From Alistipes sp. (GTDB taxonomy: Bacteria > Bacteroidota > Bacteroidia > Bacteroidales > Rikenellaceae): 64,000 nucleotides of DNA. The translations under genes and the position numbers were made by a program. Positions 1 through 9,664 of this stretch are shown piece by piece. The notes under the pieces are model-generated. The model ran no database searches. It was given only the letters and a program-made list of their open reading frames with translations, and was not told the origin of the DNA. Position 1 is the stretch's first letter, and each line of letters begins with the position of its first letter. Location: the NCBI GenBank assembly GCA_022782405.1, contig JALFNK010000011.1:46282-110281 (forward strand), written 5' to 3'.

Positions 1-1724
1 TATTGCGGCTGATGCTCGCCGGCGAGCGCCAGGATGCCCGAAAGGATGTTGCCGGCCGAGGTCAGGCTGTTCTGCCAGACCAGACGGCGGGCGCCCCGCA
101 CCCCGTAGCTCTTTTCGAAGGTGTAGGCATAGCCGATCGAGGGAACGAACTGATTTCGGAAACTCATGGCAATGGAGGGATTCTCCTCCATCGTACGGTC
201 GAAATCCTCGGTCGTATGGAGCAGTTTGTTGTAGGTGAGCTTCAGGAGAGTCAGGACATGACGGCTGTACGGCGAGGTGCGGAAGGCGTAGCCGGCCGAC
301 CCGCTGAAGGCCGCCAGCCGGAAAAAATCGGGCCGATTCATCAGATCGACCTCCAGCTGGTAGGAGGTCGTTCCGTCATAGCGCCGCCGCCCGGCCAGGA
401 AACGCGGCAGCTGCAGCCGCGGAATATCGAGCGAAGCGTTCAGCCCCAACTCATAGGAGTTGAGTTGCGACGAACGGCCTCCGGAGTTTTTGTTTCCCGT
501 CTGCCATTCGTAGGCGCCGTTGAGTTTGAGCGAGAGCACCTCCCCGCCCCGGAACAGGTTGTTGTGGCTCGCCTTGAGCGTAATGCCGGGTCCGAGAAAG
601 CTGTTCGACTTGGAGGTAACGTCCGTTTCGAGCGACACTTCGAGCGGATCCTCGATCTGGGCGTCGATGCCGACATCGAGCCGCCCGCCTTCCTGCAGCG
701 TATCGGGTGCCACATTCAGGCTCACCGAACGGAAGATACCCAGTTTGTTCAGCGCCGTCAGCGTACGATTCTGCGCATCGACGGTGAAGAGCTGTCCTTC
801 GTGCAGATCGAGCGTCCGGGCCAGAAGCCTCGGCCGGATCTTCAAGGGCCGCGAAGCCAGGACCTGCACATCGCCCATGCGGAGAGTATCCTCGGGCACC
901 TTATCCGAAGAATCGGTCAGATGCACGGCGATACGTCCGATCCGGTACTGCCGAAGCGCCAGGGGCGGGACGGTTGCCCCGAGTCCGAGTCTCAGGGCGA
1001 CTCTCCGGGATGCAAGCGTCGTATCGGCCAGATATTCCAGGTATTCGGGCCGAAAATAGTAATAGCCCCGGTTTCGCAGCACGTCGGTGATCCGCTGTCT
1101 TTCGAGGGTCAGCGTATCGAGATTGTACTGCGCCCCTTCGCGCAGGAGCGAGGTGGCGCGCAGGCTGTCGATCAGCGGTGCCAGCGTTCCGTCGATCGCC
1201 GGATACGAGATGGCGGAGTAATGCCATGGCGGTGCTACGCGCAGCGTGTAGTCCACGCGCGCCTTGCGGCCCCGTTTCCGGTACAACAGCGAATCCGTCG
1301 CCCGGGACCCGAAGTAGCCGTAATTCTCGAGCGCCTGCACGGCGACCTGGGTCCGCAGCGAAGGCTGCACTTTCGAAATCAATACGGGCTCCTTGGCCAG
1401 CCGACGGTAGAGCCAGTATTTGAACCCGCGTTCCTTCGGGGTGTACAGGTAGTTGTAAGCCCACAGGCCGATCGGCAGCGGAGTCCGAAGCCAAGGCGCA
1501 TAGAGCGGGTTGTTCGGTGCCACGGAGAGCGGGGAACGGGCCGCCGCTTCGGCCGCCGACAGGAGCACGACGCCCGAATCAGGTTCGATACGGATCCGGT
1601 GCACGCCCGTATAGAGCACCTCGTCGGAGGCAAGACGCCGTGTGGTCGAGCACCCCGCAAACAGCAATGCCGCGAGCAGCACCGCCAGGAGGCTACTGCC
1701 GTGTATGTTCCCCGTCCGATTCAT
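1..1724 (-). CDS. tamL: TamL, TamA/BamA-family outer-membrane lipoprotein (3' end outside window)
   Basis: Partial gene: it starts at ATG 1724 and stays open to base 1, so about 574 codons are visible and the C-terminal barrel end is missing. The N-terminus is a lipoprotein signal (LLAALLFAGC, lipobox Cys about residue 25). This fits the Bacteroidota TamL variant, in which the TamA-like Omp85 protein is lipidated. POTRA-like repeats follow (for example NYGYFGSRATD and NRGYYYFRPEYLEYL), then a long beta-rich region that should be the 16-strand barrel. The expected role is assembly of outer-membrane or surface proteins together with TamB. The start lies 32 bases inside the end of tamB, so the two are almost certainly co-transcribed and translationally coupled. 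The assignment rests on the lipobox, the Omp85-like layout and the tamB neighbour. Confidence 0.88.
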   Translation of the reverse strand, partial: MNRTGNIHGSSLLAVLLAALLFAGCSTTRRLASDEVLYTGVHRIRIEPDSGVVLLSAAEAAARSPLSVAPNNPLYAPWLRTPLPIGLWAYNYLYTPKERGFKYWLYRRLAKEPVLISKVQPSLRTQVAVQALENYGYFGSRATDSLLYRKRGRKARVDYTLRVAPPWHYSAISYPAIDGTLAPLIDSLRATSLLREGAQYNLDTLTLERQRITDVLRNRGYYYFRPEYLEYLADTTLASRRVALRLGLGATVPPLALRQYRIGRIAVHLTDSSDKVPEDTLRMGDVQVLASRPLKIRPRLLARTLDLHEGQLFTVDAQNRTLTALNKLGIFRSVSLNVAPDTLQEGGRLDVGIDAQIEDPLEVSLETDVTSKSNSFLGPGITLKASHNNLFRGGEVLSLKLNGAYEWQTGNKNSGGRSSQLNSYELGLNASLDIPRLQLPRFLAGRRRYDGTTSYQLEVDLMNRPDFFRLAAFSGSAGYAFRTSPYSRHVLTLLKLTYNKLLHTTEDFDRTMEENPSIAMSFRNQFVPSIGYAYTFEKSYGVRGARRLVWQNSLTSAGNILSGILALAGEHQPQ

Positions 1725-4700
1725 CGTGTTTTTCGTTTTTCTTCGTTTTCGGCCGCCCGGAGCGGAACAGATCGCCCAGACGCGCCATCCGCTTGCGGAT
1801 GACGAACCCCACACCGGTCTGGGTGATCTCCCCTTCGAGAATTTCGTATCCCGTATGACGGAAAACCCGGATATACATGTTCCCGCTCTTGGTGAGGAGG
1901 TATTCGAGCGACAGGTCGTCGATGAGGTTCTCGCGCAGGTTCTCCGACGGATCGCTGTCCGTGCTGAACTTGCCGCCGATAACGGCCCGTATGCGGTTGC
2001 TGAAGAGGTTTTTCGACAGTCGGTACGAGTAGTCCGTATGCTGTCCGCCCGGATCGTCGGCATCGTACGAGTCGATGCCGAAGCTCAGATCCACCCCTTT
2101 CAGACTGTTCTGCGCCCATTGGTTCAGCTCCTTCTGGATGAAGGCATTGAGCGGATTTCCCGTCTGGACTTTCGCCATCGTTCCGGGGCCGTTGTAAGTG
2201 TTGTATATCAGCAGGTTCATCGCCTGCATGGCACGCTGTTCGGGAGTCAGCGAACGCAGTGCGTTCTGCATCGACAGGTCATCGGGAGCCGAGAGGTCGA
2301 AGGTTACCGAAAGGTCGTTGAGTGTATTGCTGATCCGGATCGAGATGTCGAAATTCACCGACCGCGACTGCTCCCCGTCGGTCGAGACACTGGCCCGCAC
2401 ACGCTCCACGGCCGTGATATTGAACGCCGGGTCGGCCACATCGCCCACCCATTCCACATAACCGTCGGGAAGGATCTTAAAGTTCTTCTGTGAGATGACC
2501 GGCGGATTGTAGCGCACCATGCCGCCCGAAAGCAGATATTTTCCCGAGAGGTTCACATCCCCGAGGGGATTCATCGTGAAGGTCAGCGAGCCGCCGCCCT
2601 CGAGATCGATCCGATTGCTGCCGTCGGACGAGAGGTCCACGCCGGCCCGGACGTCGTTGCCGATGTCGATGCCGAGCTGGACATCCATACCGCCGAGACG
2701 CGCCGTCTTGGCCGGAGCCTCAAGCAGCGGCTCCTCGTCCAGTTCGCTGAACGAAACGAAACGGACGATCTGCTGCGGCCGGTTCTCCACCTCCATCGGG
2801 GCATTCTGCATGACATAACCTACCTCCGTACCGTTCAGCAACGCGACACGTCCCCGGACCGCCAAAGCATCGAGCGGACCGCGGGCCGTCAGGTCCGCAT
2901 TGAGCGACGCCACACCGTAAACCTCCGTACGCGCCTTGCGGGCGACATCGACAAATCGGAAATCCGAAGCCCGCAATCCGAGATCGGCCGTCGCACCGCC
3001 AGCCGCCAGAAAGTCCACATTGCCGCGGATCGTCAGCGGCGCCCCATTGGGGGCATAGAGGGCATAGTCATCGAATCGCAACTGCCCGTTGCGCAGCCGG
3101 ATCGTGTCCTCTGCCAAACGGAACGTCGAACCGATCATGGGCACACGCACCTTGGTCGCGGCAAAGCACAAAGCCCCGTCGATCCCGGGATGTCCGGTAT
3201 CGCCTCCCAGATGTACCCGGGCCCACAGGTCGCCCGACAGACGGAGCAGCTCCGCCGGAAGGAAGGGATCGATACGCTGCAACGGGAATCCGGAAACGGT
3301 CAGCTGCACATCGAGCGGCTCGTCGCGTTCCGCACGGTAATCGCCGCGGGCCGCAAGAACCTCCTGCCCGTCGAGCGTCAGCCGTGCGTCGGCCCGATGG
3401 CCGCGTCCCTGTCCGTAGCGGACGCCGAGCGCCACATCGCCGAAAGGCTGCTTCCGATAGGTAAGGCTGTCGAGCGAAAGGTCGCCCCGAACGGCAAGGC
3501 TGTCCGACGACAATCCGACAAAAAGATCAGCTCCGAATGTTCCGCCCGCCGGCGGAGCCGAGGGCAGCAGGCCGAGCGCCGCACCGATATCGACACCGCC
3601 GACATCTATCTGCAAACCTCCGATTCCGGTATCTGTGGCAGGAAGGCTTCGAAGTGCGAAACGACGGGAGCCGCAATGCAGATCGAGATCGGCCGAAAGC
3701 CGCCGGTCGAAACCGTACTCCACATAGTTGCCCGCATTGACGCTCCAGGCCTCGTCCCCGAACACAGGATCGAGCGGACTCATCCGCGCCCGGAAAAGGC
3801 TGTCGTTCCACTCGAAGTCCCATCCGAACCGGAATCCGGTCTTCCCGGCACGATTGCGCTGAAGGAGGCGCAGCGTCCCCGCATGTTGTCCGATACGGCC
3901 GTAGAGCGCCGCCTGCGCCAAATGGTCCAGGTGTCCGGGACCATTCGCTATACGCAGCCCGTATTCCAACTCACTGCCCTGCTGCCGGAATCCCGTCTCC
4001 ACGCTGTCCAGCACAAAACCCGAAGTCGTCAACCCTTCGATCTGCAGGCGCAACGCCGCAGGCGTTTCGGGACCGCTGCCGCCAGAGGCACGCAGCGCCT
4101 TGAAAGCCAGCCGTTTCGTCTTCAGATAGTTGTTCAGGATATTGTTCCGTCCGGCATTGACACGAAGCGTAAAGGGCGGCAGCACCTCCTGCAGCGCCGC
4201 CATATCGAATGTTCTTTCATGCAACTGGGCGTCGAGCCGGCCGACGCTCCGCATGATGCGGACGGTCAGCGAATCGAGCGGAACAGGCGATGCAAAAGCC
4301 AGTGAAAGGTCTCCCGAAGCAGCTCCTGCCTGAACCGACACACTGTCGGTGCTGAAAGTAAGGCTCGTCGGACGGATGCGGTCCGTCCGATAACCGTTGC
4401 GGATCGTAAGGCTGTCCAGCTCCAACCGGGCCTCCCGACTGCCGGCAACGGTTGCCGCCGCCCGCAGGGCGAGCAGGAAGGAGCCACCGATCGGCTCGGC
4501 CGTCAGTCCCATGCGTTGCAGATCGAACCCGGCAACCGGCCCCTGCAGGCACACCTCCTGCCGCTCCTCGGAGAGGTTTCCGGAGAACGTCATATCCAAC
4601 CGCAACGCATCGTTGCGGTCGGCAACCGTCCCCGACAACCGTCCTTCGGAGAGCGAGGCCTTCAGCTCCGGACCGCCGAAATCGTATCCCCGGAACTCCA

Positions 4701-6435
4701 TCCGGTCGATCTGCGTCCGCAACGTGGCACGGGTACGTTCCGACAGAGGGTCAAATCCCGCTCCTTCGGCCTCCAGCGCCAAATCGACACACCCGAGCGA
4801 ATCCGCCGGAAGGAACCGTCCCAGCGGAAAACTGTCGCAACGCAATGCCGTACGGTAGGCATCCGATGCCGGATCGAATTCCGCGGCCGCCGAGAGAGTG
4901 CCTCCGGCGACCGACAGGAGCAGATCGGCCGCGACACGTCCGCGATCTGCCGTTGCCGTGCCGCGCAAAGTCATTTCGCGGGGAAGCGCGATGCGCCGCC
5001 GCAAAGCCGTATCGGGCAGGAGTTCCCGCAACGGATCGAGATTCCGAAGGTCGCCCGACAAGCGTGCGGAAGCTACGGTCCACTTCGGATCCGGAAGATT
5101 CTTTGCCGTTCCGAAAATATTTATTCTCAACATGTCGGGAATTGACAGATAAAGTACCGCTTCAGGAATGTTTCCGAGCGTTCCCGAGGCGGAAAAACGC
5201 CCCGACAACACCCGGCTCCGCAAGCTGCGGGGAAGTACGATCCAGGGCTCCACATCCGCTGCCGCAAGCGACATGTGCACTTCGGCCGCAAGCGGAGCCG
5301 ACGGGTCCAGCGATACGAGTCCGGCCCCGGCCCGCAGTTCCGCACCGATCTCCGACCGGGGTGTCGCAATCCGGAATCCGGCGAGCGAGATACCCGTGCT
5401 GTCCATCGAAAAGCGCCCAGCGGCATCGCGCACGACCAGACCGCTCCGTTCGGCAAAGGAGAGTCCAGCGAACTGCAGGGCGATGTCGCCGCCGCGGTTC
5501 CACAACGAATCGATCTCGAGATCCACCCCGGTCAGTTCGAGGGCCTCGGGATCGAAGCCGGCAGCGGGCTTATGTCCCAGAGTTCCATAGGCCATGTTAT
5601 TGTTCCGAAGGATGATCCGCCCCACACGCACCTGCCACGGCACGGCCGGGGAGGCGGATTCGACGGATACAGCCGCCGAAGGGTCCGCTTCTTCGGTGGG
5701 AACGGCAGCCTTCCGGTAGGCATACGCCCCCCGATCCAGCCCAAGACGGGAAACCGCCACCTGCGAGGCTGCAAGATCCACCTCGCAGCCATCCACCGTT
5801 CCATCGGCAAGGATCGTCTCGAGTTCCGTTCCTTCGGGAGCTGTCCGCATCCGGAACGCGGTGTTCGATACCGTGAGACGTCCGACCGAGATGCGCCACG
5901 GCTGTGCTGCCGCGGTGTCCGCCTTGGGAGCGGATTCGGCGGATGGTCCGAGATCGAGGGCTACGTCGGCCCGTGCAAGGTCGGCGCGAAACAGGAAGAG
6001 GGCGTGTTTGCGAAGATCGATCCGGGCAATCCGCAACACCAGGTCGCCCACTTCCACGCGGGCATTCATCCCGGCAAGCGAATCGGCATAGCAGACTCCG
6101 AGCTCGGAAATCTTCAGGTCGCGCACCGCGAGCTCCCCCCGCAGCAGAGGCAGCGGAGCAACCCGCACATCCAGGCACCCGCAACGCAACAGCGTATCTC
6201 CGCCGTCGCACAGCACCGCCCGATCGACCGTCAGATGCAGCGGAAAGGCCAGACGGATGCGTGTAACGGAGAGTTCCATGCCAAGCGTGCGCGAGAGATA
6301 CTCCTCCGCGCGGGTACAGGCCCAGCGCTGTACGGCAGGCACATAAAGTGCCGTCGGCAGAAGCATCAGCAGAACGATGACGAGAAGCAGTCCCCGCAGC
6401 AGGTATTTGAGAATCTTTCCGAACATTTCCGACAC
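1693..6435 (-). CDS. tamB: TamB, translocation and assembly module inner-membrane/periplasmic protein
   Basis: A 1580-residue protein with one N-terminal membrane anchor (about residues 10-30, LLRGLLLVIVLLMLLPTALY). A very long repetitive beta-rich periplasmic body follows (AsmA/DUF490 style, with many LxLxS-type strands). The C-terminal TamB domain lies around residues 1230-1500 and includes GGGSLTFTMNP and the YLLSGGMVRYNPP segment. TamB spans the periplasm and works with the Omp85 partner, here the overlapping TamL, in outer-membrane biogenesis, possibly also in phospholipid transport. The length is in the usual range for Bacteroidota TamB. Only a weak promoter candidate was seen upstream (6436-6731). 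The C-terminus is acidic and charged and overlaps the tamL start. Confidence 0.93.
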   Translation of the reverse strand: MSEMFGKILKYLLRGLLLVIVLLMLLPTALYVPAVQRWACTRAEEYLSRTLGMELSVTRIRLAFPLHLTVDRAVLCDGGDTLLRCGCLDVRVAPLPLLRGELAVRDLKISELGVCYADSLAGMNARVEVGDLVLRIARIDLRKHALFLFRADLARADVALDLGPSAESAPKADTAAAQPWRISVGRLTVSNTAFRMRTAPEGTELETILADGTVDGCEVDLAASQVAVSRLGLDRGAYAYRKAAVPTEEADPSAAVSVESASPAVPWQVRVGRIILRNNNMAYGTLGHKPAAGFDPEALELTGVDLEIDSLWNRGGDIALQFAGLSFAERSGLVVRDAAGRFSMDSTGISLAGFRIATPRSEIGAELRAGAGLVSLDPSAPLAAEVHMSLAAADVEPWIVLPRSLRSRVLSGRFSASGTLGNIPEAVLYLSIPDMLRINIFGTAKNLPDPKWTVASARLSGDLRNLDPLRELLPDTALRRRIALPREMTLRGTATADRGRVAADLLLSVAGGTLSAAAEFDPASDAYRTALRCDSFPLGRFLPADSLGCVDLALEAEGAGFDPLSERTRATLRTQIDRMEFRGYDFGGPELKASLSEGRLSGTVADRNDALRLDMTFSGNLSEERQEVCLQGPVAGFDLQRMGLTAEPIGGSFLLALRAAATVAGSREARLELDSLTIRNGYRTDRIRPTSLTFSTDSVSVQAGAASGDLSLAFASPVPLDSLTVRIMRSVGRLDAQLHERTFDMAALQEVLPPFTLRVNAGRNNILNNYLKTKRLAFKALRASGGSGPETPAALRLQIEGLTTSGFVLDSVETGFRQQGSELEYGLRIANGPGHLDHLAQAALYGRIGQHAGTLRLLQRNRAGKTGFRFGWDFEWNDSLFRARMSPLDPVFGDEAWSVNAGNYVEYGFDRRLSADLDLHCGSRRFALRSLPATDTGIGGLQIDVGGVDIGAALGLLPSAPPAGGTFGADLFVGLSSDSLAVRGDLSLDSLTYRKQPFGDVALGVRYGQGRGHRADARLTLDGQEVLAARGDYRAERDEPLDVQLTVSGFPLQRIDPFLPAELLRLSGDLWARVHLGGDTGHPGIDGALCFAATKVRVPMIGSTFRLAEDTIRLRNGQLRFDDYALYAPNGAPLTIRGNVDFLAAGGATADLGLRASDFRFVDVARKARTEVYGVASLNADLTARGPLDALAVRGRVALLNGTEVGYVMQNAPMEVENRPQQIVRFVSFSELDEEPLLEAPAKTARLGGMDVQLGIDIGNDVRAGVDLSSDGSNRIDLEGGGSLTFTMNPLGDVNLSGKYLLSGGMVRYNPPVISQKNFKILPDGYVEWVGDVADPAFNITAVERVRASVSTDGEQSRSVNFDISIRISNTLNDLSVTFDLSAPDDLSMQNALRSLTPEQRAMQAMNLLIYNTYNGPGTMAKVQTGNPLNAFIQKELNQWAQNSLKGVDLSFGIDSYDADDPGGQHTDYSYRLSKNLFSNRIRAVIGGKFSTDSDPSENLRENLIDDLSLEYLLTKSGNMYIRVFRHTGYEILEGEITQTGVGFVIRKRMARLGDLFRSGRPKTKKNEKHDESDGEHTRQ

Positions 6436-6731
6436 CGGGCTCCGCGCGGGCGGCCCCGGGGAATATTGCGCATTTCAAATCGTGTGCAAGTTACGAAAAA
6501 ATCCCGCACGGGATTCGGAGGAACCCGACATAAAAGGCCCGATTCGAAGTATTTATCGACCGCAGCAACCGATGCCCAGACAAAGCGCAGGAATTCCTCT
6601 GCCGAAACAGCCTCCGGAATCTGCGGTACGGTGGCCCGAATCAGCCGGGCGCCACAAAAATTCGGTTTTCGGGTCCATATTTGCAAAAAATAGCGTATCT
6701 TCGAACAAAAATTCAGCCGAATCCCTCGAAA
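6436..6731. other. divergent intergenic region between tamB and the Fe-S/pyruvyltransferase pair
   Basis: This AT-richer spacer should carry the promoters of both divergent units. On the plus strand TATCTTCG (6696-6703) and CATATTTG (6676-6683) each differ by one base from the TAnnTTTG -7 consensus, but neither has a convincing -33 TTTG at the right distance. No ORF or strong hairpin is supported here. Confidence 0.4.
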
Positions 6732-7877
6732 ATGCGCCCCATCAGCGACAAACGCACCTGCTGCGGATGCGAAGCCTGCGCGGCGATCTGCCCGCAACAA
6801 TGCATCCGCATGGAGGAGGATGCCGAAGGATTCCGTTACCCCGTAACAGACCCGAACCGCTGCATCGACTGCGGATTGTGCGAGCACATCTGCCCCGAAC
6901 GACATCCCGCCGCAGTCCGCACGCCTTCGGAGTGCTATGCCGCCCGGGCCCGGAATGCGGAGATCTGTGCGGCAAGCTCCTCGGGCGGCATCTTTCCGCT
7001 GCTGGCTGCGGAGACCATTCGTGCCGGAGGCGTCGTTTTCGGCGCAGCTTTCACACCGGAGGGTGAAGTCGCCCACCGCAAGGCAGCCACTCTCGCGGAG
7101 ATTCACCCTCTTGCCAAGTCGAAATATGTCCAAAGCCGCCCCGACGGCTGTTACCAGGAGGTCGCAGCTCTGCTGCGCGAAGGCCGCCGGGTGCTCTTCA
7201 CGGGAACTCCCTGCCAGATTGCAGGACTGTATGCCTTCCTTCGGGGGAAACATTCGGAACTGCTGCTGACGGCCGAATGCCTGTGCCATGGAGTACCCAG
7301 TCCGGGGTTGTGGCGCCGCTATCTGCGGGAAATCGGCGGAGGCAGGCGGATTCTCCGGATCGATTTCCGCGACAAAAGCCTCGGGGGATGGCGCAATTAC
7401 GGCTTCGCCCTACACACCGAAAGCGGCACGGAGCGCCATCCGGCCCGTGAGAACCTCTACATGCGGGGATTTCTCCGCGAGCTGACCCTGCGCCCGAGTT
7501 GCTACGCCTGCCCCTTCAAATCGGGCCGCAGCGGCAGCGACCTTACATTGTGCGATCTGTGGAATGTCGCAGAGGTGGCCCCGCAGTTCGACGACAACCG
7601 CGGCGTAAGCCTTGTCCTGGCAAACACCCCGGCCGGAGCCGAATGGTTCCGTATGCTTGATACCGAACACACGGCACTCCCCTACGACGAGCGGGTGCGC
7701 GCCCGGAACGGAGGCTTCAGCGAGCACATCGCCGAGCATCCGCAGCGCAGGGCGTTCTTCGGGTCGCTGGCCGAGACTCGCTCCGTCATCGCCCTGCTCC
7801 GCCGTATGATCCGCCCGACCCTTCGACAACGCCTCTACCGGAAACTACAAGCCATGTTTGCCTCCCAACCCTCATAA
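6732..7877 (+). CDS. Coenzyme F420 hydrogenase/dehydrogenase beta-subunit-like Fe-S protein
   Basis: A 381-residue cytoplasmic iron-sulfur flavoprotein-like protein. The start chosen is ATG 6732 (MRPISDKRTCCGCEACAAIC); an upstream ATG at 6681 would add 17 residues before the ferredoxin domain and overlap the probable promoter. Two 4Fe-4S motifs lie at the N-terminus (CCGCEACAAICP and CIDCGLCEHICP), followed by the FrhB N- and C-terminal domains. Further Cys residues (LRPSCYACPFKSGRSG) form a second cysteine cluster typical of this family. Bacteroidota members are usually found beside polysaccharide pyruvyl transferases, as here (9-bp gap to the next gene). A redox role in polysaccharide or glycan modification is inferred from that pairing; the true substrate is unknown. 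Confidence 0.85.
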   Translation: MRPISDKRTCCGCEACAAICPQQCIRMEEDAEGFRYPVTDPNRCIDCGLCEHICPERHPAAVRTPSECYAARARNAEICAASSSGGIFPLLAAETIRAGGVVFGAAFTPEGEVAHRKAATLAEIHPLAKSKYVQSRPDGCYQEVAALLREGRRVLFTGTPCQIAGLYAFLRGKHSELLLTAECLCHGVPSPGLWRRYLREIGGGRRILRIDFRDKSLGGWRNYGFALHTESGTERHPARENLYMRGFLRELTLRPSCYACPFKSGRSGSDLTLCDLWNVAEVAPQFDDNRGVSLVLANTPAGAEWFRMLDTEHTALPYDERVRARNGGFSEHIAEHPQRRAFFGSLAETRSVIALLRRMIRPTLRQRLYRKLQAMFASQPS

Positions 7878-7886
7878 ACACCCGAA

Positions 7887-8993
7887 ATGAAAATTGCCCT
7901 TTTGACCCTCCCTCTCCATGCCAACTACGGCGGCATACTCCAGGCCTTCGCGCTGAAAAGCTACCTCGAGCAATTCGGCCACGAGGTGTGGCTCATCGAC
8001 AACCGTCGGCGCGAGCAACCCGTCGGCAATTTGTTTCTCTGGACGGTGCTGCGCCGGACCGTGGAATCGCTGTTCCACCACAAGGATATATTCGCCGAGC
8101 TGAACGATGCCCGCACCCGGGACTACAAAAGATCGGAAATCGAGAAGTTCATCTACCGTCATCTGTCGCCGCGCACCATTGCCGTCTACGACGAAGCAGA
8201 CTATGCCGCGCTCCGCGACGAAGGATTCGATCTGTTCGTCGTGGGCAGCGACCAGGTCTGGCGCCCGCGCTATGCCAAGGAGGTCGATCCCTATTTCTTC
8301 TCGTTTCTTGCAGGAAGCCCGCTGCGGCGCATCTCCTATGCCGCATCGTTAGGCACCGCGGCCTGCGAGTTCGACCAGCGGGCAAAGGAGCGTTACGCCC
8401 GTCTGCTGGCAGAATTTTCGGGTGTTTCCGTACGGGAGAAGTCGGGCGTCCGGCAGTGCCGGGACTATTTCGGATACGATGGGGCCCGGCAGGTTCTCGA
8501 TCCCACACTGCTGCTGACGGCCGGACAATACGAAACATTCCTTAAACAGGGAACTGCCTCCAACGATACGCTGTTCTGCTATATCTTCCAGATAAAAAGC
8601 GACATGCGCCGGGCTCTCGGACGCCTGGCGTCGCAACAGGGCTGTCGGATCGTCCACCGTACGGACCGCGCCGTGGACAGCAACGGGAAAATGCCGGGCA
8701 TCGAACAATGGCTCACCGAGCTGCACGACGCCCGTTGCGTAATCACCGATTCGTTCCACGCCTGCGTCTTCAGCATTCTCTTTCACAAGCCCTTCGTCGT
8801 CTGCATCAACCATCGGCGCGGCTCGGCCCGCATAGAATCCCTGTTGGAGCTATTCGGACTCGAAAGCCGGATCGTGGATTCCGGCTCGGAATTGGCGGCG
8901 GTTCTCGATGTCGCGATCGACTGGAACGCCGTGGACCGGAAGCTGGAAGTCTGCCGGGCCGATTCCCGGGCATTCCTCTCTTCCTATATTTAA
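7887..8993 (+). CDS. polysaccharide pyruvyl transferase family protein
   Basis: A 368-residue protein beginning MKIALLTLPLHANYGGILQA, the characteristic N-terminus of the polysaccharide pyruvyl transferase (CsaB/WcaK) superfamily. The middle has DLFVVGSDQVWRP and the C-terminal half has the family signature CVITDSFHACVFSILFHKPF. Family members transfer pyruvate from PEP as a ketal onto sugars of exopolysaccharide or cell-wall polymers. The gene follows the F420-hydrogenase-beta-like gene by 9 bases, so they form a two-gene unit. No glycosyltransferase, flippase or polymerase lies nearby, so the acceptor glycan must be made elsewhere. The family call is firm; the substrate is not known. Confidence 0.9.
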   Translation: MKIALLTLPLHANYGGILQAFALKSYLEQFGHEVWLIDNRRREQPVGNLFLWTVLRRTVESLFHHKDIFAELNDARTRDYKRSEIEKFIYRHLSPRTIAVYDEADYAALRDEGFDLFVVGSDQVWRPRYAKEVDPYFFSFLAGSPLRRISYAASLGTAACEFDQRAKERYARLLAEFSGVSVREKSGVRQCRDYFGYDGARQVLDPTLLLTAGQYETFLKQGTASNDTLFCYIFQIKSDMRRALGRLASQQGCRIVHRTDRAVDSNGKMPGIEQWLTELHDARCVITDSFHACVFSILFHKPFVVCINHRRGSARIESLLELFGLESRIVDSGSELAAVLDVAIDWNAVDRKLEVCRADSRAFLSSYI

Positions 8994-9011
8994 TTGACGG
9001 GGCTAACGGAG

Positions 9012-9503
9012 CTACGCCTCACGGCTGATATCGGCTACCGTGGCATGTACATATCCGATCAACGCCTCGGGAGCGACCTTCAGCTGCAACCCCCGCACGC
9101 CGGCACTGACATAGATGAACGGACGCCCTTCGACAGAGCGGTGGATGAAGGTCGGAAAGCTCTTTTTCATGCCGACGGGCGAACAGCCGCCGCGGATATA
9201 CCCCGTTACGGGCAACAGCTCCTTCATCGGAATCAGATCGACCTTCTTGTTCCCCGACACGCGGGCCACAGCTTTGAGATCGACCTCATGATGCCCGGGA
9301 ACGACACAGACGAAGTAACCCGTCCTGTCTCCCTTCAGGACAAGCGTCTTGAAGACGCTCTCGATATCTTCGCCCAACTGTTCGGCCACATGCTGGGCCG
9401 AAAGATGCTCCTCATCGACGGCATACGGAACCAGTTCATAAGGTATTTTCGCCCGGTCGAGCAGGCGTGCGGCATTCGTCTTTTCGATTTTGGTATGGCT
9501 CAT
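9012..9503 (-). CDS. ybaK: Cys-tRNA(Pro) deacylase (YbaK/EbsC family)
   Basis: A 163-residue protein beginning MSHTKIEKTNAARLLDRAKI. The YbaK fold is recognised by HLSAQHVAEQLGEDIESVFKTLV, the invariant Lys region VLKGD, the VVPGHHEVDLKAVA segment and the GGCSPVGMKK glycine loop. YbaK hydrolyses Cys-tRNA(Pro) mischarged by prolyl-tRNA synthetase. ATG 9503 was chosen because the probable -7 box TATTTTTG (minus strand, 9529-9536) lies only 25 bases upstream; the frame remains open further up to 9722 but would include the promoter. The gene converges with the pyruvyl transferase, with 18 bases between stops. Confidence 0.93.
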   Translation of the reverse strand: MSHTKIEKTNAARLLDRAKIPYELVPYAVDEEHLSAQHVAEQLGEDIESVFKTLVLKGDRTGYFVCVVPGHHEVDLKAVARVSGNKKVDLIPMKELLPVTGYIRGGCSPVGMKKSFPTFIHRSVEGRPFIYVSAGVRGLQLKVAPEALIGYVHATVADISREA

Positions 9504-9528
9504 GGCTCTGATATCTTCGTTGTCGGCG

Positions 9529-9536
9529 CAAAAATA
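9529..9536 (-). promoter_or_regulatory. probable -7 box of ybaK
   Basis: TATTTTTG on the minus strand matches TAnnTTTG exactly and lies 25 bases before the ybaK ATG. No clear -33 TTTG is visible at the usual spacing. Confidence 0.5.
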
Positions 9537-9611
9537 GTTCAAAATCCCGGATTCCGTACGATTTTTCTTTCCCGAAAATCGCCGGCCGCGGGGATTCGGG
9601 AAAGAAATAAA

Positions 9612-9643
9612 TTTGGCATTGCCACCGTCATGCGTTATCTTTG
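9612..9643 (+). promoter_or_regulatory. Bacteroidota-type promoter of the HAD/DUF486 unit
   Basis: TTTG (9612-9615), 20 bases, TATCTTTG (9636-9643). Both boxes match the sigma-ABfr consensus. Transcription should start near 9650, about 15 bases before the ATG at 9665. Confidence 0.75.
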
Positions 9644-9664
9644 CGCCCGAAAAACGAATCCGCG

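Noticed and set aside
3..1802. A 599-codon open frame on the plus strand.
   Set aside because: It is the antisense shadow of tamL, which has a lipobox and recognisable POTRA/barrel text; the plus frame gives Arg/Gln-rich text with no domain.
6681..6731. An earlier start for the FrhB-like gene.
   Set aside because: It would add 17 basic residues before the ferredoxin motif and run through the likely promoter.
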